Below, one piece after another: positions 36,386 to 47,208 of a stretch of DNA of 64,000 nucleotides. The stretch comes from Nocardioides pantholopis (GTDB lineage: Bacteria; Actinomycetota; Actinomycetes; Propionibacteriales; Nocardioidaceae): assembly GCF_003710085.1 (NCBI RefSeq), contig NZ_CP033324.1, positions 3,535,501-3,599,500 on the forward strand. The letters are read 5' to 3'. Position numbers and translations under genes: made by a program. Position 1 is the first letter of the stretch; every line of letters starts with the position of its first letter. The notes below the pieces were generated by a model. The model was not told where the DNA came from, did not search any database, and saw only the letters and a list, made by a program, of their open reading frames with translations.

Positions 36386-37699
36386 GTGAACCGGGAACCC
36401 GCCGCCGCAATGATCCGGCGCTTGGGATCCTTCGCTTTGCCGCCATTCCTGGCACTTCTCGCGCCCATGCTCGTGCTCCCGGTTATTGCTGGTCGAACGA
36501 CAATCTCTGGGTGGGCAGCACTTTCGACGGGTCAGTCGATTGGAGCCCTGGGAGCGCTTGTAATCGCGATCGGGTGGCCGCTCGTCGGACCTCCTCGCGC
36601 CGCAGCGAGTCCAGGTAACGCTTCCCGACTATACTTCGACAGCCTCAGGACTAAAGCGGTCGCGGCCTTGTTCGCGGCGCCACCCCTCACACTTATCGTG
36701 GTGCTGGCCGCCCCGGGCGGAGAACTCCCACTAACGGCCCTCACCACTGCCGCATATGCTCTAATCGGCCTCTCCCCCTCCTGGCTAGCAATCGGCCTCG
36801 ACAAACCATTTGCGGTCCTACTATGTGAGGTCGCACCGAAGTTCATACTGAGCGCCTCGGCTGCCGTTGTAGTGGTGAGCGGAGGCAGCATATATGTATA
36901 TCCCGCGCTACTGATCGCCTCCTGCGCTCTCAGCCCAATACTGTTCGCGCTTTTCATTGTGCGCCCTAAACGACACGATGCGCCACCGCTGGGCTCCAGC
37001 CTACGGCGATTGTTCGTGCCAGCAACCACCGTAGCCGCCGCTGGCGCGTACTCGGCCGGGGCGATCCTTATCGTTGGACTGTCCTCCACGGATCAAGTAA
37101 CTGGCGTCACCGCCTCGGCAGATCGTCTTTACCGGATCGCACTTTTTGCCGTAGCGTCCACCGGCGCGGCATTGCAGCCCTGGGTGATGGCCTCCAGCGG
37201 CAGGATCGCACATCGTCGGCGTCAAATTGCCCTTCGTATGCACGTCTTGCTCGGCTTAGCTGGCGGGAGTGCTTACGCATTTCTAGGATCAAACGCGGCT
37301 TCCTATTTATTCGGTGACCGGTTCGCGCCCGGCCCAGCCACCACGTTTTGGTACGGCGTCGCATTCTTCGCTGTGTCAGTAGGAACCTCCCTCGGTCACC
37401 ACCGGTTAATGCCGCAGGGAGGGGCGCAAGCCGTGCTCCGCGGAACCCTCCTAGGGGCGGCCGCAGGAATACCCGCGATTGTGTACTTCAGCAGTAGGTT
37501 CGGCTCCCCCGGAGCCGCGTTTGCGATCGCGCTCGGCGAATTGGTGGTTGTCGCAGCCTTCGCCGGCCAATGGCGGCTTCGCCGAGACGAACAACACTTC
37601 AATTTTGACACTCAGGTCCCGACTGGGGCCGATGAGCAGGGAGCGCCCCCCAATGAGATTACGAACCGCTCAATCCGCAACAGACGATCGTCTAGTTAG
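36386..37699 (+). CDS. Wzx-like polysaccharide flippase
   Basis: 437 residues, about twelve hydrophobic helices, no soluble domain. The opening IRRLGSFALPPFLALLAPMLVLPVIAGRTTISGWAALSTGQSIGALGALVIAIGWPLVGP is typical of oligosaccharide flippases of the Wzx/MATE group. It would move lipid-linked repeat units from the inner to the outer face of the membrane. GTG 36386 (with AGGCG next to it) and ATG 36410 are both possible starts. GC content and codon use are lower and more mixed than in the preceding sulfate genes, marking the start of the glycan island. Its 3' end overlaps the next gene by 68 bases. Confidence 0.7.
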   Translation: MNREPAAAMIRRLGSFALPPFLALLAPMLVLPVIAGRTTISGWAALSTGQSIGALGALVIAIGWPLVGPPRAAASPGNASRLYFDSLRTKAVAALFAAPPLTLIVVLAAPGGELPLTALTTAAYALIGLSPSWLAIGLDKPFAVLLCEVAPKFILSASAAVVVVSGGSIYVYPALLIASCALSPILFALFIVRPKRHDAPPLGSSLRRLFVPATTVAAAGAYSAGAILIVGLSSTDQVTGVTASADRLYRIALFAVASTGAALQPWVMASSGRIAHRRRQIALRMHVLLGLAGGSAYAFLGSNAASYLFGDRFAPGPATTFWYGVAFFAVSVGTSLGHHRLMPQGGAQAVLRGTLLGAAAGIPAIVYFSSRFGSPGAAFAIALGELVVVAAFAGQWRLRRDEQHFNFDTQVPTGADEQGAPPNEITNRSIRNRRSSS

Positions 37700-38759
37700 T
37701 ACCGAATGGGCACCGAAGCAGTACTTCATCTACTATCCACGCGGCGCTCGGACGGGTGGGCCAGTGGCCCTGCACCAACTCGTCGACGCTTTGCGCCGGT
37801 TGGACCTCAACGCCTTCTTGGCCCCATTCCCTGGCACGGAGTCCAATCCAGATGTACAGGAGTACCAATCGTTTGATGCACCGATCCATGTCGGTCCCGT
37901 GCCAGATGATCCCTCCTCGGTAATTGTTGTGCCGGAGGCCTACGTGCCGCTCGCACGACAATTCAAGCAGGCGACCCCTGTGATTTGGTGGTTGAGCATC
38001 GATAAATCGACGACCGAGATGTTTCGCATGGCCAAACGCCGGGGCGAACTTTGGAACATTCTATTCTGGCGAGAATACCTTGGCCGGGCGCGCAGAGGGA
38101 TCGGCCAGCTTAACACCATCGAGAACCGGAGAACGCTGCGGCGCGCTATCCACATCGCGCAATCGCACTATGCTTGGGCGTATCTATACGTAGCGCGCAA
38201 CATAAGCGCCAGCATCGTCTCCGACTACACATACACTGCCCAGGGGCCCGGCTCAGAAGTTGGTGAGGGACGGTCCCCCGGCGCCCCATACCGGGTCGCA
38301 TACAACCCCATGAAGGGCGGCCAGTATATTCCGGCAATTCGAAGCCTTCTGCCTGAGGTTGAATGGCTGCCATTAACGGGCATGCGAGCAGACCAGGTCG
38401 CTAACGCGCTAGCGAGCTGCCATGTCTACCTAGATCTCGGGTTTCATCCCGGCAAAGATCGAATCCCCCGCGAGGCAGCTCTAGCAGGTTGCGCCGTGGT
38501 CACTCGCAGGATTGGCGCAGCAGCATTCCATGATGACATGCCTTTGCCTTGGTCTGCAAAGGTTGGTGTCGGTGGCGTAGATTCGGCCGAAGTCGCTCGA
38601 GTGGTTCGAGCCACCCTTTCAGATCTACAGCAAGCGAACAAGGCGCAGCGGCCGTATGTTGACTGGATTCTGGGCGAAGAAGCCAGATTCCTAGACGAGG
38701 TCCAGCGGGTCTTTGTCTTGGGCCAGCTCGGCCACAATCCGTGCACCCCGCCCATGTGA
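37632..38759 (+). CDS. Putative glycosyltransferase
   Basis: 375 residues, soluble, no signal peptide. The C-terminal part has YLDLGFHPGKDRIPREAALAGCAVVTRRIGAAAF, a pattern found in a family of GT-B-like proteins encoded in many bacterial polysaccharide loci (HPGKDRIPREA motif), and an NPMKG segment like the nucleotide-sugar domain of GT4 enzymes. The N-terminal part contains FIYYPRGARTGGPVALHQLVDALRRLDL, resembling an acceptor domain glycine loop. Specific sugar unknown. The ATG at 37632 lies within the end of the flippase gene; ATG 37653 is an alternative. Confidence 0.6.
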   Translation: MSRERPPMRLRTAQSATDDRLVSTEWAPKQYFIYYPRGARTGGPVALHQLVDALRRLDLNAFLAPFPGTESNPDVQEYQSFDAPIHVGPVPDDPSSVIVVPEAYVPLARQFKQATPVIWWLSIDKSTTEMFRMAKRRGELWNILFWREYLGRARRGIGQLNTIENRRTLRRAIHIAQSHYAWAYLYVARNISASIVSDYTYTAQGPGSEVGEGRSPGAPYRVAYNPMKGGQYIPAIRSLLPEVEWLPLTGMRADQVANALASCHVYLDLGFHPGKDRIPREAALAGCAVVTRRIGAAAFHDDMPLPWSAKVGVGGVDSAEVARVVRATLSDLQQANKAQRPYVDWILGEEARFLDEVQRVFVLGQLGHNPCTPPM

Positions 38760-39812
<1,053 letters not shown>

Positions 39813-39833
39813 ACGATTCGAAGGGCAACAAGC

Positions 39834-41585
39834 ATGGCCACCATCCGCCTCCGTCGCGGCACCGCCGCCGAGTGGGCTACTGCCCAATCCGTCCTCGCAC
39901 TCGGCGAGCCGGGGGTCGAAACCGACACGGGCACCCTCCGCATCGGTGATGGAACGACCCCGTTCTTAAACCTGCCCCGCCATCTCGACGATGCGAGCCT
40001 GTCGGCCGCACTTGTTCGGCCGAGGCAGGTATTCGTGGATCCTGCAGAAGGCAGTGACTCGCGCAACGGTGACACATGGGGCAGCGCGAAGAAGACCATC
40101 AATGCCGCTGTCGCGGCGATTGCTGGCCTGGGTGGCGCTGCGGACATCATGCTCAAGCCGGGCGCAGTGCACCCTCTGCAAGAAGGCGTGGTCATTGAAT
40201 CCCAACGTCACCGAATCATCGGGGGGCCCCGCACAATCATTGATGCTTCAGCACTTCGAGGCACGGACGTGGCAATCACCATCGACGCCAACGAACCGTA
40301 CCCTCCTTACAGGTCGGGAACGTGTCCGCTCGACTCCCTGGAAATCGTCGGTCCCGGGCAATCCGAAGGAACGGTGACGGGCGTAAAGTTCGAGCACCAA
40401 GGTTCGGCCGAAAACGGCGCCGTTCATCACTTGGCTCCGCGCAACTGCAACATAACTGGATTCGCCCGAGCCGTCGCGTACGGGCACAACACCTACAACA
40501 TCACGTGGCTCAACCTGACGGCCTACCAGAATCGCATCGCAATCCACGTACCAGCCGACGCGGGAAGCAATTACGGGGAGCGCCTCGCATTCATCGGATG
40601 CACTTTCTTCAATAACGCACTCGACATATACTGCCGTTCGTCCTCTACGGGTCTGCACTTCACTAACGTGAGCTTCGATTATAGCGCCACTGCCATCGAC
40701 GCGGCAGATTGCCGCGTCTTTTTGACCGACTGCCACATCGAGAATCACTCTTGGGAAGTTGCGCCTTTCATCAAGCTTGGAGGCAGCGAATACTCGACGT
40801 TCCGCATGTCAGGAGGCCTCCTCATCCTTAACGGGGACACTCCCGTGAGGTCCCGGATGATGCCGTGCATCATCGAGGTCAGCGGCTCATCCCAGGCCCT
40901 GTTTGATGGCGTATTTATGAACAATCTGGCCGTGGCATCCGGAGTGTTCGCCATGGGCCCGGGCCTAGTTCGCGTGCGGAACACTCAGTCCCCCCTTACG
41001 ACGCCTGGCATGCCCCACGTACAGTCGAGCTCGCGGTCCCTCCTCCCGTCGTCAAGCGCGAGTACCGAGGGATCCACCGAGGTTCTCGACCCCTGGTGGG
41101 TCATCGCATCAGCTGTCGCCGAAGGTGACACTCCCCAAATCAGCAGCCGCTTGGCAGGCGACCACATCTCAATCTCAACCACTGCCCAGCACTATCGCTC
41201 CGGCACGCGATCGGTAGAAGTCAACAAGACCGGCGCCCACACAATCGGGCGGGTCGCACTTCTCGTCCCCGTAGAGCCGGACGGTTCGGTCACCTGGCTC
41301 CTCTGGTATTCAGCAAAGGGCGGCGCTGGGCGGGCATACCTGAGCGCCTCTTGGGTCTGCAACCTCGAGTTCAAGGCACCCCCGGCATTCACGCAACTCG
41401 GGCCCCCAGTACTGGCTCGCCAGATCTTGAAAACAGATGGCGTTGACATCCCATGGACCGCATTCCACAATGACGCCCCGATTCGGCGGGCGCCTGCAGG
41501 CGCAACACATCTCGCAATGACCCTGACGTGCGACGAGATGCAGGGCAAGATCTATTTCGCGGACTTGAATGTGTCTCAGTGGTAG
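39834..41585 (+). CDS. Phage-tail-type N-terminal domain plus right-handed beta-helix protein
   Basis: 583 residues. Residues 1 to about 50 ([47 protein letters not shown]) match the short domain at the start of many phage tail fibres and spikes (Mtd-N-like). From about residue 65 follows [30 protein letters not shown], the opening of a right-handed parallel beta-helix, with repeated short strands to about 400 ([40 protein letters not shown]). The C-terminal 150 residues look like a jelly-roll carbohydrate-binding domain. No signal peptide is seen. It could be a glycan lyase/hydrolase, a structural spike, or phage-derived. Confidence 0.65.
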   Translation: MATIRLRRGTAAEWATAQSVLALGEPGVETDTGTLRIGDGTTPFLNLPRHLDDASLSAALVRPRQVFVDPAEGSDSRNGDTWGSAKKTINAAVAAIAGLGGAADIMLKPGAVHPLQEGVVIESQRHRIIGGPRTIIDASALRGTDVAITIDANEPYPPYRSGTCPLDSLEIVGPGQSEGTVTGVKFEHQGSAENGAVHHLAPRNCNITGFARAVAYGHNTYNITWLNLTAYQNRIAIHVPADAGSNYGERLAFIGCTFFNNALDIYCRSSSTGLHFTNVSFDYSATAIDAADCRVFLTDCHIENHSWEVAPFIKLGGSEYSTFRMSGGLLILNGDTPVRSRMMPCIIEVSGSSQALFDGVFMNNLAVASGVFAMGPGLVRVRNTQSPLTTPGMPHVQSSSRSLLPSSSASTEGSTEVLDPWWVIASAVAEGDTPQISSRLAGDHISISTTAQHYRSGTRSVEVNKTGAHTIGRVALLVPVEPDGSVTWLLWYSAKGGAGRAYLSASWVCNLEFKAPPAFTQLGPPVLARQILKTDGVDIPWTAFHNDAPIRRAPAGATHLAMTLTCDEMQGKIYFADLNVSQW

Positions 41586-41700
41586 GCGGATCACCGCATG
41601 GTTGTGCACGACATGCAACACCCCTGCCCGGAAACAGCTCCTAGTGGCTCTTGGATCCTGAATTGCCCCGACTCTGGTGGATGTTCGAAATCCATGGAAG

Positions 41701-42556
41701 ATGAGAGTCGTGGCAGCACCAAGGAACTACCGACGAACGCGTGAGCGAGCCACCCGGATGGCCGCAGAGCTTCGCCAGGACCCGCCGGCCACGAAGCAGG
41801 ACGCGATCACTCGTGTGGCCGAGCAGCTCGGCCTGTTCCCGGAGACCCTGCGCATTGGGTCCGGCAGGCCGAGATCGAGTACTGTCCGCCCCGGCACGAC
41901 CTCAGCCGAGGCGCAGCGGAGCGCCAAGCTCGAGCAGGAAGAAGTCCTTTAACTTCGGCGGGCCAACCGCATCCTGAAGACGTCGGCGGCTGTTTTCGCG
42001 GCGGAGCTCAACCGCCCCACCAGCAGGTAGTGCCCCATCTCCACGCTCATCGCCATGCCGTGGTCGATGGGCGCGAGTACAGGGTCGATCCGATCTGGGC
42101 GGTGCTGAAGGACGCGGCGTGCAGATCGCCCCGAGCAGCTACTACGCCGCGAAGGCACGGTCGCCGCCGGCCCGCGCGATCCGCGACGCCGAGTTGAGAG
42201 ATGAATCAGGGGGTCGCCCACAAGGCGAACCTGGGTGTGTGCACGGCGCCCGAAGGATCCACGCCGACCTCAACCGCAAAGGCGGACGGGTCGCTCGATG
42301 CCCGTGGAGCGGCTGATGCGGGCCGAGGGCATGCGGGGAATCCCGGAAGAGGATCCGTATAACCACCATCGGCGACGGCCCGGGAACCATACGTCCGGAG
42401 GATCTGGTCAGGCGGAAGTCCTAGCAACCGGCCCGAACCAGCTGTCGGTGGCCGGCCCGCCCGACGCAGAACGAACGCACCCCGGCTGGACTTGCGTCGC
42501 GCTCGTCCTCGACGTCTTCAGCCGGATGACCGTGGGCTGGCACCGATTCCAGTGAC
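41701..42556 (+). pseudogene. Degenerate IS3-family transposase (orfA-orfB remnant)
   Basis: The first part reads YRRTRERATRMAAELRQDPPATKQDAITRVAEQLGLFPETLR, the HTH of IS3 OrfA. The frame then slips (the WVRQAEI segment is in another frame) and returns at RPGTTSAEAQRSAKLEQE. A TAA at about 41949 interrupts it before LRRANRILKTSAAVFAAELNRP. OrfB pieces follow in several frames: VQIAPSSYYAAKA, GARRIHADLNRKGGRVARCP, and VALVLDVFSRMTVGW with the DDE-domain Asp. The rest of the catalytic domain and clear terminal repeats are missing. It is a dead insertion sequence. Confidence 0.85.
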
Positions 42557-42818
42557 CGAGCCTCCGCCAAACCCGGGGCCATTCGATTCTGTCCCTACGT
42601 CCTAACGCGCTGCCCGTCGCCCATGGCCCGTCCCGGGAACACGAAGCCGCTCGGACTGCCGGATCTTGGTCAAGCCAGCAGCAGCCCTGCGCGTAGGCGG
42701 CGAAAGCAGCGGCGAGACCCACGAGCCCCGCCCAGGCCCGCGACCGAAACGTACGGCCGGAGAGGAAGATCGGCCAAGCCGACCATGCCGGTTGGGCACG
42801 GTCGAGGCGCCGCTGGAG

Positions 42819-43949
42819 TCAAGACGCGCTAGCCAGCTTTGGGTTTACCGGTTGCGCGGACCTCGGCCCGCCGATCCGTCGCCTCAGAACTGCCTCGGCA
42901 GGCCGCTCGAACCAGCGATAGGCGGCCACACTCACGCCTATCGACACGATGCAAGACATGCAGACCGCCGCAAGCCCCCTCCATGCGTCGGATGAGCTTC
43001 CCACCAACTCGACCCACATCAACAGAAGGAGGTAGTGAACCATATATAGGGCGAAAGAAGCTTCCCCGAGGCGAACCAGCCAGGGCGTCCGGAGCCAGGA
43101 TCGGCAACCAGCGCGGTCGGCACTCGCCGCGGCGACGATCAACAGCAATGCCGCGGGCAGTGTCACTAGGTCGGCGTAAACACGAAGAGGTTCGACACCC
43201 ACTCGCGGCAGAACGCTGATAAGGCTCATTGCGAGCAGGTAGGTCACCGCGTTGGCGAAGAGAGCGGCCGGCACCGTGACAGGAGACCGATAGCCACGCT
43301 GGAACGCCGTAGCAAGGATAATCCCCAACAAGAAGGCGCCAACGCGATACGGAGGGCACTTATAGAGAAATTGCTGCGCCAATTCGGCAGGAAGAACCGC
43401 AGCGACAGCAATAGCGGTGACCACAAGACTGACAGCGACTCCCCCGGCCAGCCATCGCAACCGTCGGACGGGGCGAATTCGTCGAACCAAAATGGGGAAC
43501 AGTGCGTAGAAAAAGGCCTCGCAGCAGAGCGACCATGAAACACCGTTGAGTGACGAAGCATAACGCTCGTTCGGGATCCACGATTGTAGTAGGAGTAGAT
43601 TCAGCAACGACGACCCCAGCCCAACATCGCCGCCCACAAGGAACAGGAAGACAGCAGCAACTAGAGCGGTGACCAAGTGCATCGGATAAATTCGCGCCGC
43701 GCGTCGTCCATAGAAGTGCCTACGGGCAATCGCCGGCCCGAGCGACCATGTGAGGACAAATCCGGAGAGTGCAAAGAAGAAGCCGACACCAATGTAACCG
43801 ACGCTCGTGACCTTCTCGACCGCTGTGCCGGGCATCAGCAGGAACGCAGCGTGGTGGACTAGGACCAGCAGAGCGGCAAAGAACCGTAAACTTGTTAACG
43901 AATCCAAACGGACCCGTTGATGGGCCTTGTCGAAAATCGGTGCGATCAC
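42819..43949 (-). CDS. Acyltransferase 3 family membrane protein
   Basis: 376 residues, about ten membrane helices. The N-terminal RLDSLTSLRFFAALLVLVHHAAFLL carries the conserved His of family 3 acyltransferases, followed by VGYIGVGFFFALSGFVLTWSLG, RRAARIYPMHLVTAL and SLCCEAFFYALFPIL. Such enzymes add acetyl or other acyl groups to sugars of surface polysaccharides. The start is GTG at 43949. It is transcribed toward the IS remnant; the 262 bases between them hold nothing recognisable. Upstream, 218 bases separate it from the glycosyltransferase genes. Confidence 0.85.
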   Translation of the reverse strand: MIAPIFDKAHQRVRLDSLTSLRFFAALLVLVHHAAFLLMPGTAVEKVTSVGYIGVGFFFALSGFVLTWSLGPAIARRHFYGRRAARIYPMHLVTALVAAVFLFLVGGDVGLGSSLLNLLLLQSWIPNERYASSLNGVSWSLCCEAFFYALFPILVRRIRPVRRLRWLAGGVAVSLVVTAIAVAAVLPAELAQQFLYKCPPYRVGAFLLGIILATAFQRGYRSPVTVPAALFANAVTYLLAMSLISVLPRVGVEPLRVYADLVTLPAALLLIVAAASADRAGCRSWLRTPWLVRLGEASFALYMVHYLLLLMWVELVGSSSDAWRGLAAVCMSCIVSIGVSVAAYRWFERPAEAVLRRRIGGPRSAQPVNPKLASAS

Positions 43950-44167
43950 GGGTGCCTATGCTAGTTGAGGAACCGGTCGCGCACGTAGCAAACGACGACC
44001 GTAGTGCATGTTTCCGTTCACAACGTTGGTCGGCACGCGCCTGAATACGATCTGGAAGACGGGCGACGCAGCCGATCGCTCTGCCACGGGCAAACAGGCT
44101 TTAGGCCCACCGGGCACGACGATCAGCCATGGAGACCGAAGCGCCCTTCAGCGAAGCACGCCACCGG

Positions 44168-45082
44168 CTAGTAGGGGCCGCGGCCATGACGTCCTCGGAC
44201 GCCGTCAACGATCCCTCGCACCGAAGCCCAGAATTTGGGTGCCCTAGGCTTGGAGTCGCGTACCAGGGGAGCCAGCAACAACCTCGCGGTCTCTCGAGCG
44301 CCTGCGCCGAGCAACAGGTTCCCAGGTCGACCGCAAGTGAGAATCCTGTTGCGCTGGTTGTAGTAGTAATAGCCAGGCCCGTTCCCCCCGCCTGGCTCTC
44401 CGGTTGACCCGCCCTGCGCGTGCCAAACTCTCGCTTCCGGGGTGACATGCATCCGAAAACCCAGTTCGCGAGCGCGACGACTGAACAGTGCATCCTCCCA
44501 ATACAGGAACAGATCGTCAGGAAAACCGCCAATCACGCTCCAAGTCCGCCGATACATCATCGGGGCAGCTCCGGTGATGAAATCCGACGCAAGCAGTCCA
44601 TCTCGGACCCCGTCCACCGACTCTCCCTTGCGCCAGTGCCAAGAAACGCCACGCCGGGTGTCAAACTCTCCTCCGGCAAACCAGATCGTGGCCCCATCAC
44701 CGGTGGTTATCAGCGGAGAAATGATATCAGTAACTCCCGCGTCCAGACATCGAACCAATTGCTCCACCGCGCCTGCCGCGACCCTCGTGTCGGGGTTCAG
44801 AGCCCAAATAATGTCCGACCCGTCGGAGACCGTCTGGTCGACCCCGAGGTTCGAACCTCGAGCGAATCCTAGGTTAGATGGAGCTGTCACTACCTTGATC
44901 CGGCCGTCGGACCTTTCAAGCCCGTGAAGCAGTTCGGTTTCAGAAGGCGCACAGGAGTTGTCCACGATAGTGATGGAATCGATCAACGGGGAGACCAAAG
45001 ACGACACACATTCCTGTATGAAGGAGAACGCGTGGTAGTCGACGATCACCACGGCGACGCGCGCCCGTACGGGTGAACTCAT
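44168..45082 (-). CDS. Family 2 glycosyltransferase
   Basis: 304 residues. RVAVVIVDYHAFSFIQECVSSL, ITIVDNSCAP, NLGFARGSNLG, IIWALNPDTRV (DxD-like site within NPDT) and DFITGAAPMMYRRTWSVIGGFPDDLFLYWEDALFSRRARELGFRM are classical for rhamnosyl- and related GT2 enzymes of the WbbL group. It adds one sugar to the lipid-linked repeat unit at the cytoplasmic face. The ATG at 45082 overlaps the stop of the upstream glycosyltransferase gene; a longer in-frame extension lies wholly within that gene and is rejected. Confidence 0.85.
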   Translation of the reverse strand: MSSPVRARVAVVIVDYHAFSFIQECVSSLVSPLIDSITIVDNSCAPSETELLHGLERSDGRIKVVTAPSNLGFARGSNLGVDQTVSDGSDIIWALNPDTRVAAGAVEQLVRCLDAGVTDIISPLITTGDGATIWFAGGEFDTRRGVSWHWRKGESVDGVRDGLLASDFITGAAPMMYRRTWSVIGGFPDDLFLYWEDALFSRRARELGFRMHVTPEARVWHAQGGSTGEPGGGNGPGYYYYNQRNRILTCGRPGNLLLGAGARETARLLLAPLVRDSKPRAPKFWASVRGIVDGVRGRHGRGPY

Positions 45083-45885
45083 GCGGCGCCAAACACTGCC
45101 GAGAGGCGACTTCGCAGATCCGATAGTCGTGGATGCCCGAGCAGTCTCGGGTAGCGAGCGTAAAAACGGGTCGCAGATCGAAACTCGAACTTCCAAGAGT
45201 TTAGAGAGATCTTCTTCCGCGTGGACCGGGCCCAAGCGTGCACCCACCTCACATCGCCGATGAGTCGCGTCTCAAATCCAAGTTGGCGGGCACGTAGACA
45301 TATATCAGAGTCTTCGTAGTAGATGAAGAACTTGGAATCCCACCCGCCGAGGGCCTCGAGAATGGGTCGGGGAATTGCCAAGGCGGCGCCGATCGCCCAA
45401 TCGACGCTAACCACTTCCGACGGCTCAGCCCTGACCTCGTAACCAGACGCTCGGCTAATCCTGCCTCCCAGGAAGTGCACCACCTTCCTGTACAGGTAGG
45501 GATCAGTACGCCCGTTCTCTTGAGGACTTCCGTCAAGGTTCAACAGCTGCGGAGCTGCAATCACTCCGTGCTCGATGGCGTAGTTGGCAAGACGCAAGGC
45601 GGAATCGGAATCGACCTCCACGTCAGGATTGGCAAAGATGTAACATTCGGCATTCACTAGCCCCGCTGCCAGGTTATTTGCCGCCGAGAACCCCATGTTC
45701 GCCGCCAGTTCCACCACGTCTGCTGCCCCCATTTGGCGCGCCAGATCGGCCGAGCCGTCCGTCGAGGCATTGTCGACCACCAGCCAAGGAAGGGCGAGCT
45801 GCGCTGCGTTCTTCCAGTGAGTCGCCAAGTCCTCACGGCTATTGAACGTCACTGTGACCAGTGCTGCCCGCAGAGTGCCCGTCAC
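45079..45885 (-). CDS. Family 2 glycosyltransferase, rhamnosyltransferase-like
   Basis: 268 residues. LRAALVTVTFNSREDL, WLVVDNASTDGSADLARQMG, NMGFSAANNLAAGLVNAECYIFANPDVEV, then WAIGAALAIPRPILEALGGWDSKFFIYYEDSDICLRARQLGFETRL and a WVHAWARST segment fit WbbL-like rhamnosyltransferases. This matches the dTDP-rhamnose genes at 21-27 kb. The GTG at 45885 is chosen because it overlaps the previous stop (GTGA); an ATG at 45918 would overlap the upstream gene by 37 bases. It is the middle gene of three tightly coupled glycosyltransferase genes. Confidence 0.85.
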   Translation of the reverse strand: MTGTLRAALVTVTFNSREDLATHWKNAAQLALPWLVVDNASTDGSADLARQMGAADVVELAANMGFSAANNLAAGLVNAECYIFANPDVEVDSDSALRLANYAIEHGVIAAPQLLNLDGSPQENGRTDPYLYRKVVHFLGGRISRASGYEVRAEPSEVVSVDWAIGAALAIPRPILEALGGWDSKFFIYYEDSDICLRARQLGFETRLIGDVRWVHAWARSTRKKISLNSWKFEFRSATRFYARYPRLLGHPRLSDLRSRLSAVFGAA

Positions 45886-46925
45886 TGTGTAGTTCCCTGC
45901 AGTAGTCGAAGGGTCCATTGTTCCCAGGTCCAATCAGAAAATTCACGCTGAGCGCGCTCCCAATGATCACCGGACATAGACCGTGCAGTTCGGACAGCGG
46001 CCCGCACCGCGCTTGGGTCCGCCGGGTCGACGCTTATCGCATAGCCCCTGCCCGTAGCCGCCAAAGTGGCGATGTTCGACGTTATTACAGGAAGTCCTAA
46101 ACTAAGGGCCTCCGCGACCGGGAGACCGTACCCTTCGTAACTAGATAGCATGCAGAATACGTCCGCCTGTTCGTATAGTTGAACCAGACGGATGTCGTCA
46201 ATGTGCGAATGGACCGTTACTCGATCAATCGTCCCAGTAAGTTCGGCTTCGTCGCGCCAGTATTGGTCCCACGCTTGTCCGGGACAAACAAGATCTAGCG
46301 TCCATCCCTGTTCCGCCTCCATCGCTCGCAGGAGTGACCTTACGCCCTTATTTTGTGCGTGCCCGAAACTCATGAGCCGGACAGCAGTGCGCTTCGGATC
46401 CTTCGTCCGCGGACGTGGACGAAAGTACGGAGCGAGGTGATCAACAGGCAGGGGAAGAACCAGCGTTTTCGTTTCGGCCGACGGAACTAGGGAGACCAGT
46501 TCCTTTCGCGTTTCTTCGCTGACCACGACAATGTGATCGCACCTAGGGAGTGCCCACCGGTGGAGAAGCTGCCGGTAGACAACCTGACGCCAGGAGATTC
46601 CATGGACCTTGGGGTCGAGGAAATTGAGATCGTGGACGATGACATATCTTTTTCGCGCCCGGGTGAAGAAACGCAACCCTGGAGCCGTGTCTATCCGGAC
46701 GTCATATCGAGAGATAGTTCTCGCCGCGAGCAAATCTCTAAAGAACGACGCCAATCGGGAGTCTGTCTGGGTAGACAAGACTGTCGTCCGGTGGTCGGCC
46801 TCATGCAAGCGGGGAGCATTGGCCACGTAGACATCGTAGTACTTTGCTAATTCTTGGGTGACCGAGTTGTGGACCCGGACTATGCCTCCCGCGTAGGCCC
46901 CGTAGCCGTTTACTAGCGCTCGCAA
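45882..46925 (-). CDS. Family 4 glycosyltransferase
   Basis: 347 residues with a GT-B fold. The C-terminal half contains MSFGHAQNKGVRSLLRAM, VHSHIDDIRLVQLYEQADVFCMLSSYEGYGLPVAEALSLGLPVITSN with the E-x7-E motif, typical of retaining GT4 enzymes such as mannosyl- or rhamnosyltransferases. The N-terminal LVNGYGAYAGGIVRVHNSV forms the acceptor-side glycine loop. The start is TTG at 46925, supported by AGAGG seven bases upstream; no ATG or GTG fits better. It is first of the three-gene glycosyltransferase operon. Confidence 0.83.
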   Translation of the reverse strand: MRALVNGYGAYAGGIVRVHNSVTQELAKYYDVYVANAPRLHEADHRTTVLSTQTDSRLASFFRDLLAARTISRYDVRIDTAPGLRFFTRARKRYVIVHDLNFLDPKVHGISWRQVVYRQLLHRWALPRCDHIVVVSEETRKELVSLVPSAETKTLVLPLPVDHLAPYFRPRPRTKDPKRTAVRLMSFGHAQNKGVRSLLRAMEAEQGWTLDLVCPGQAWDQYWRDEAELTGTIDRVTVHSHIDDIRLVQLYEQADVFCMLSSYEGYGLPVAEALSLGLPVITSNIATLAATGRGYAISVDPADPSAVRAAVRTARSMSGDHWERAQREFSDWTWEQWTLRLLQGTTQ

Positions 46926-47208
46926 TGTCTGCCTCTTTCGACGTGACCCATGGTGCCTGGCGGTCGTTCCAGTTGCGTAACCTGCGTCCGGTCAGGCGCA
47001 GGAATCGATCGTGTTCATTCTCGCCGACCTCGCGGCTGATAATACGGCCCAGCGCGCCCTTAGTGGTAAGCAGTTGGGTTCAACCAGCCTGTTCGAGCGA
47101 CTTATATGGCCCAACGTCCTACTTCCGACCGACACGAAATCGACGCGGTCACCGTCCGGGGTTCGCCGATGCCGGTGAGGCATTAGTTGGCGCGTGAGCG
47201 ATTGCACG

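Noticed and set aside
39834..41585. Prophage or tailocin in the island
   Set aside because: Only the tail-type N-terminal domain and collagen repeats suggest phage; no capsid, portal, terminase, sheath or lysis genes are in the window.
42557..42818. Small frames between the IS remnant and the acyltransferase
   Set aside because: Basic, low-complexity translations without start signals; probably decayed insertion-sequence or spacer DNA.
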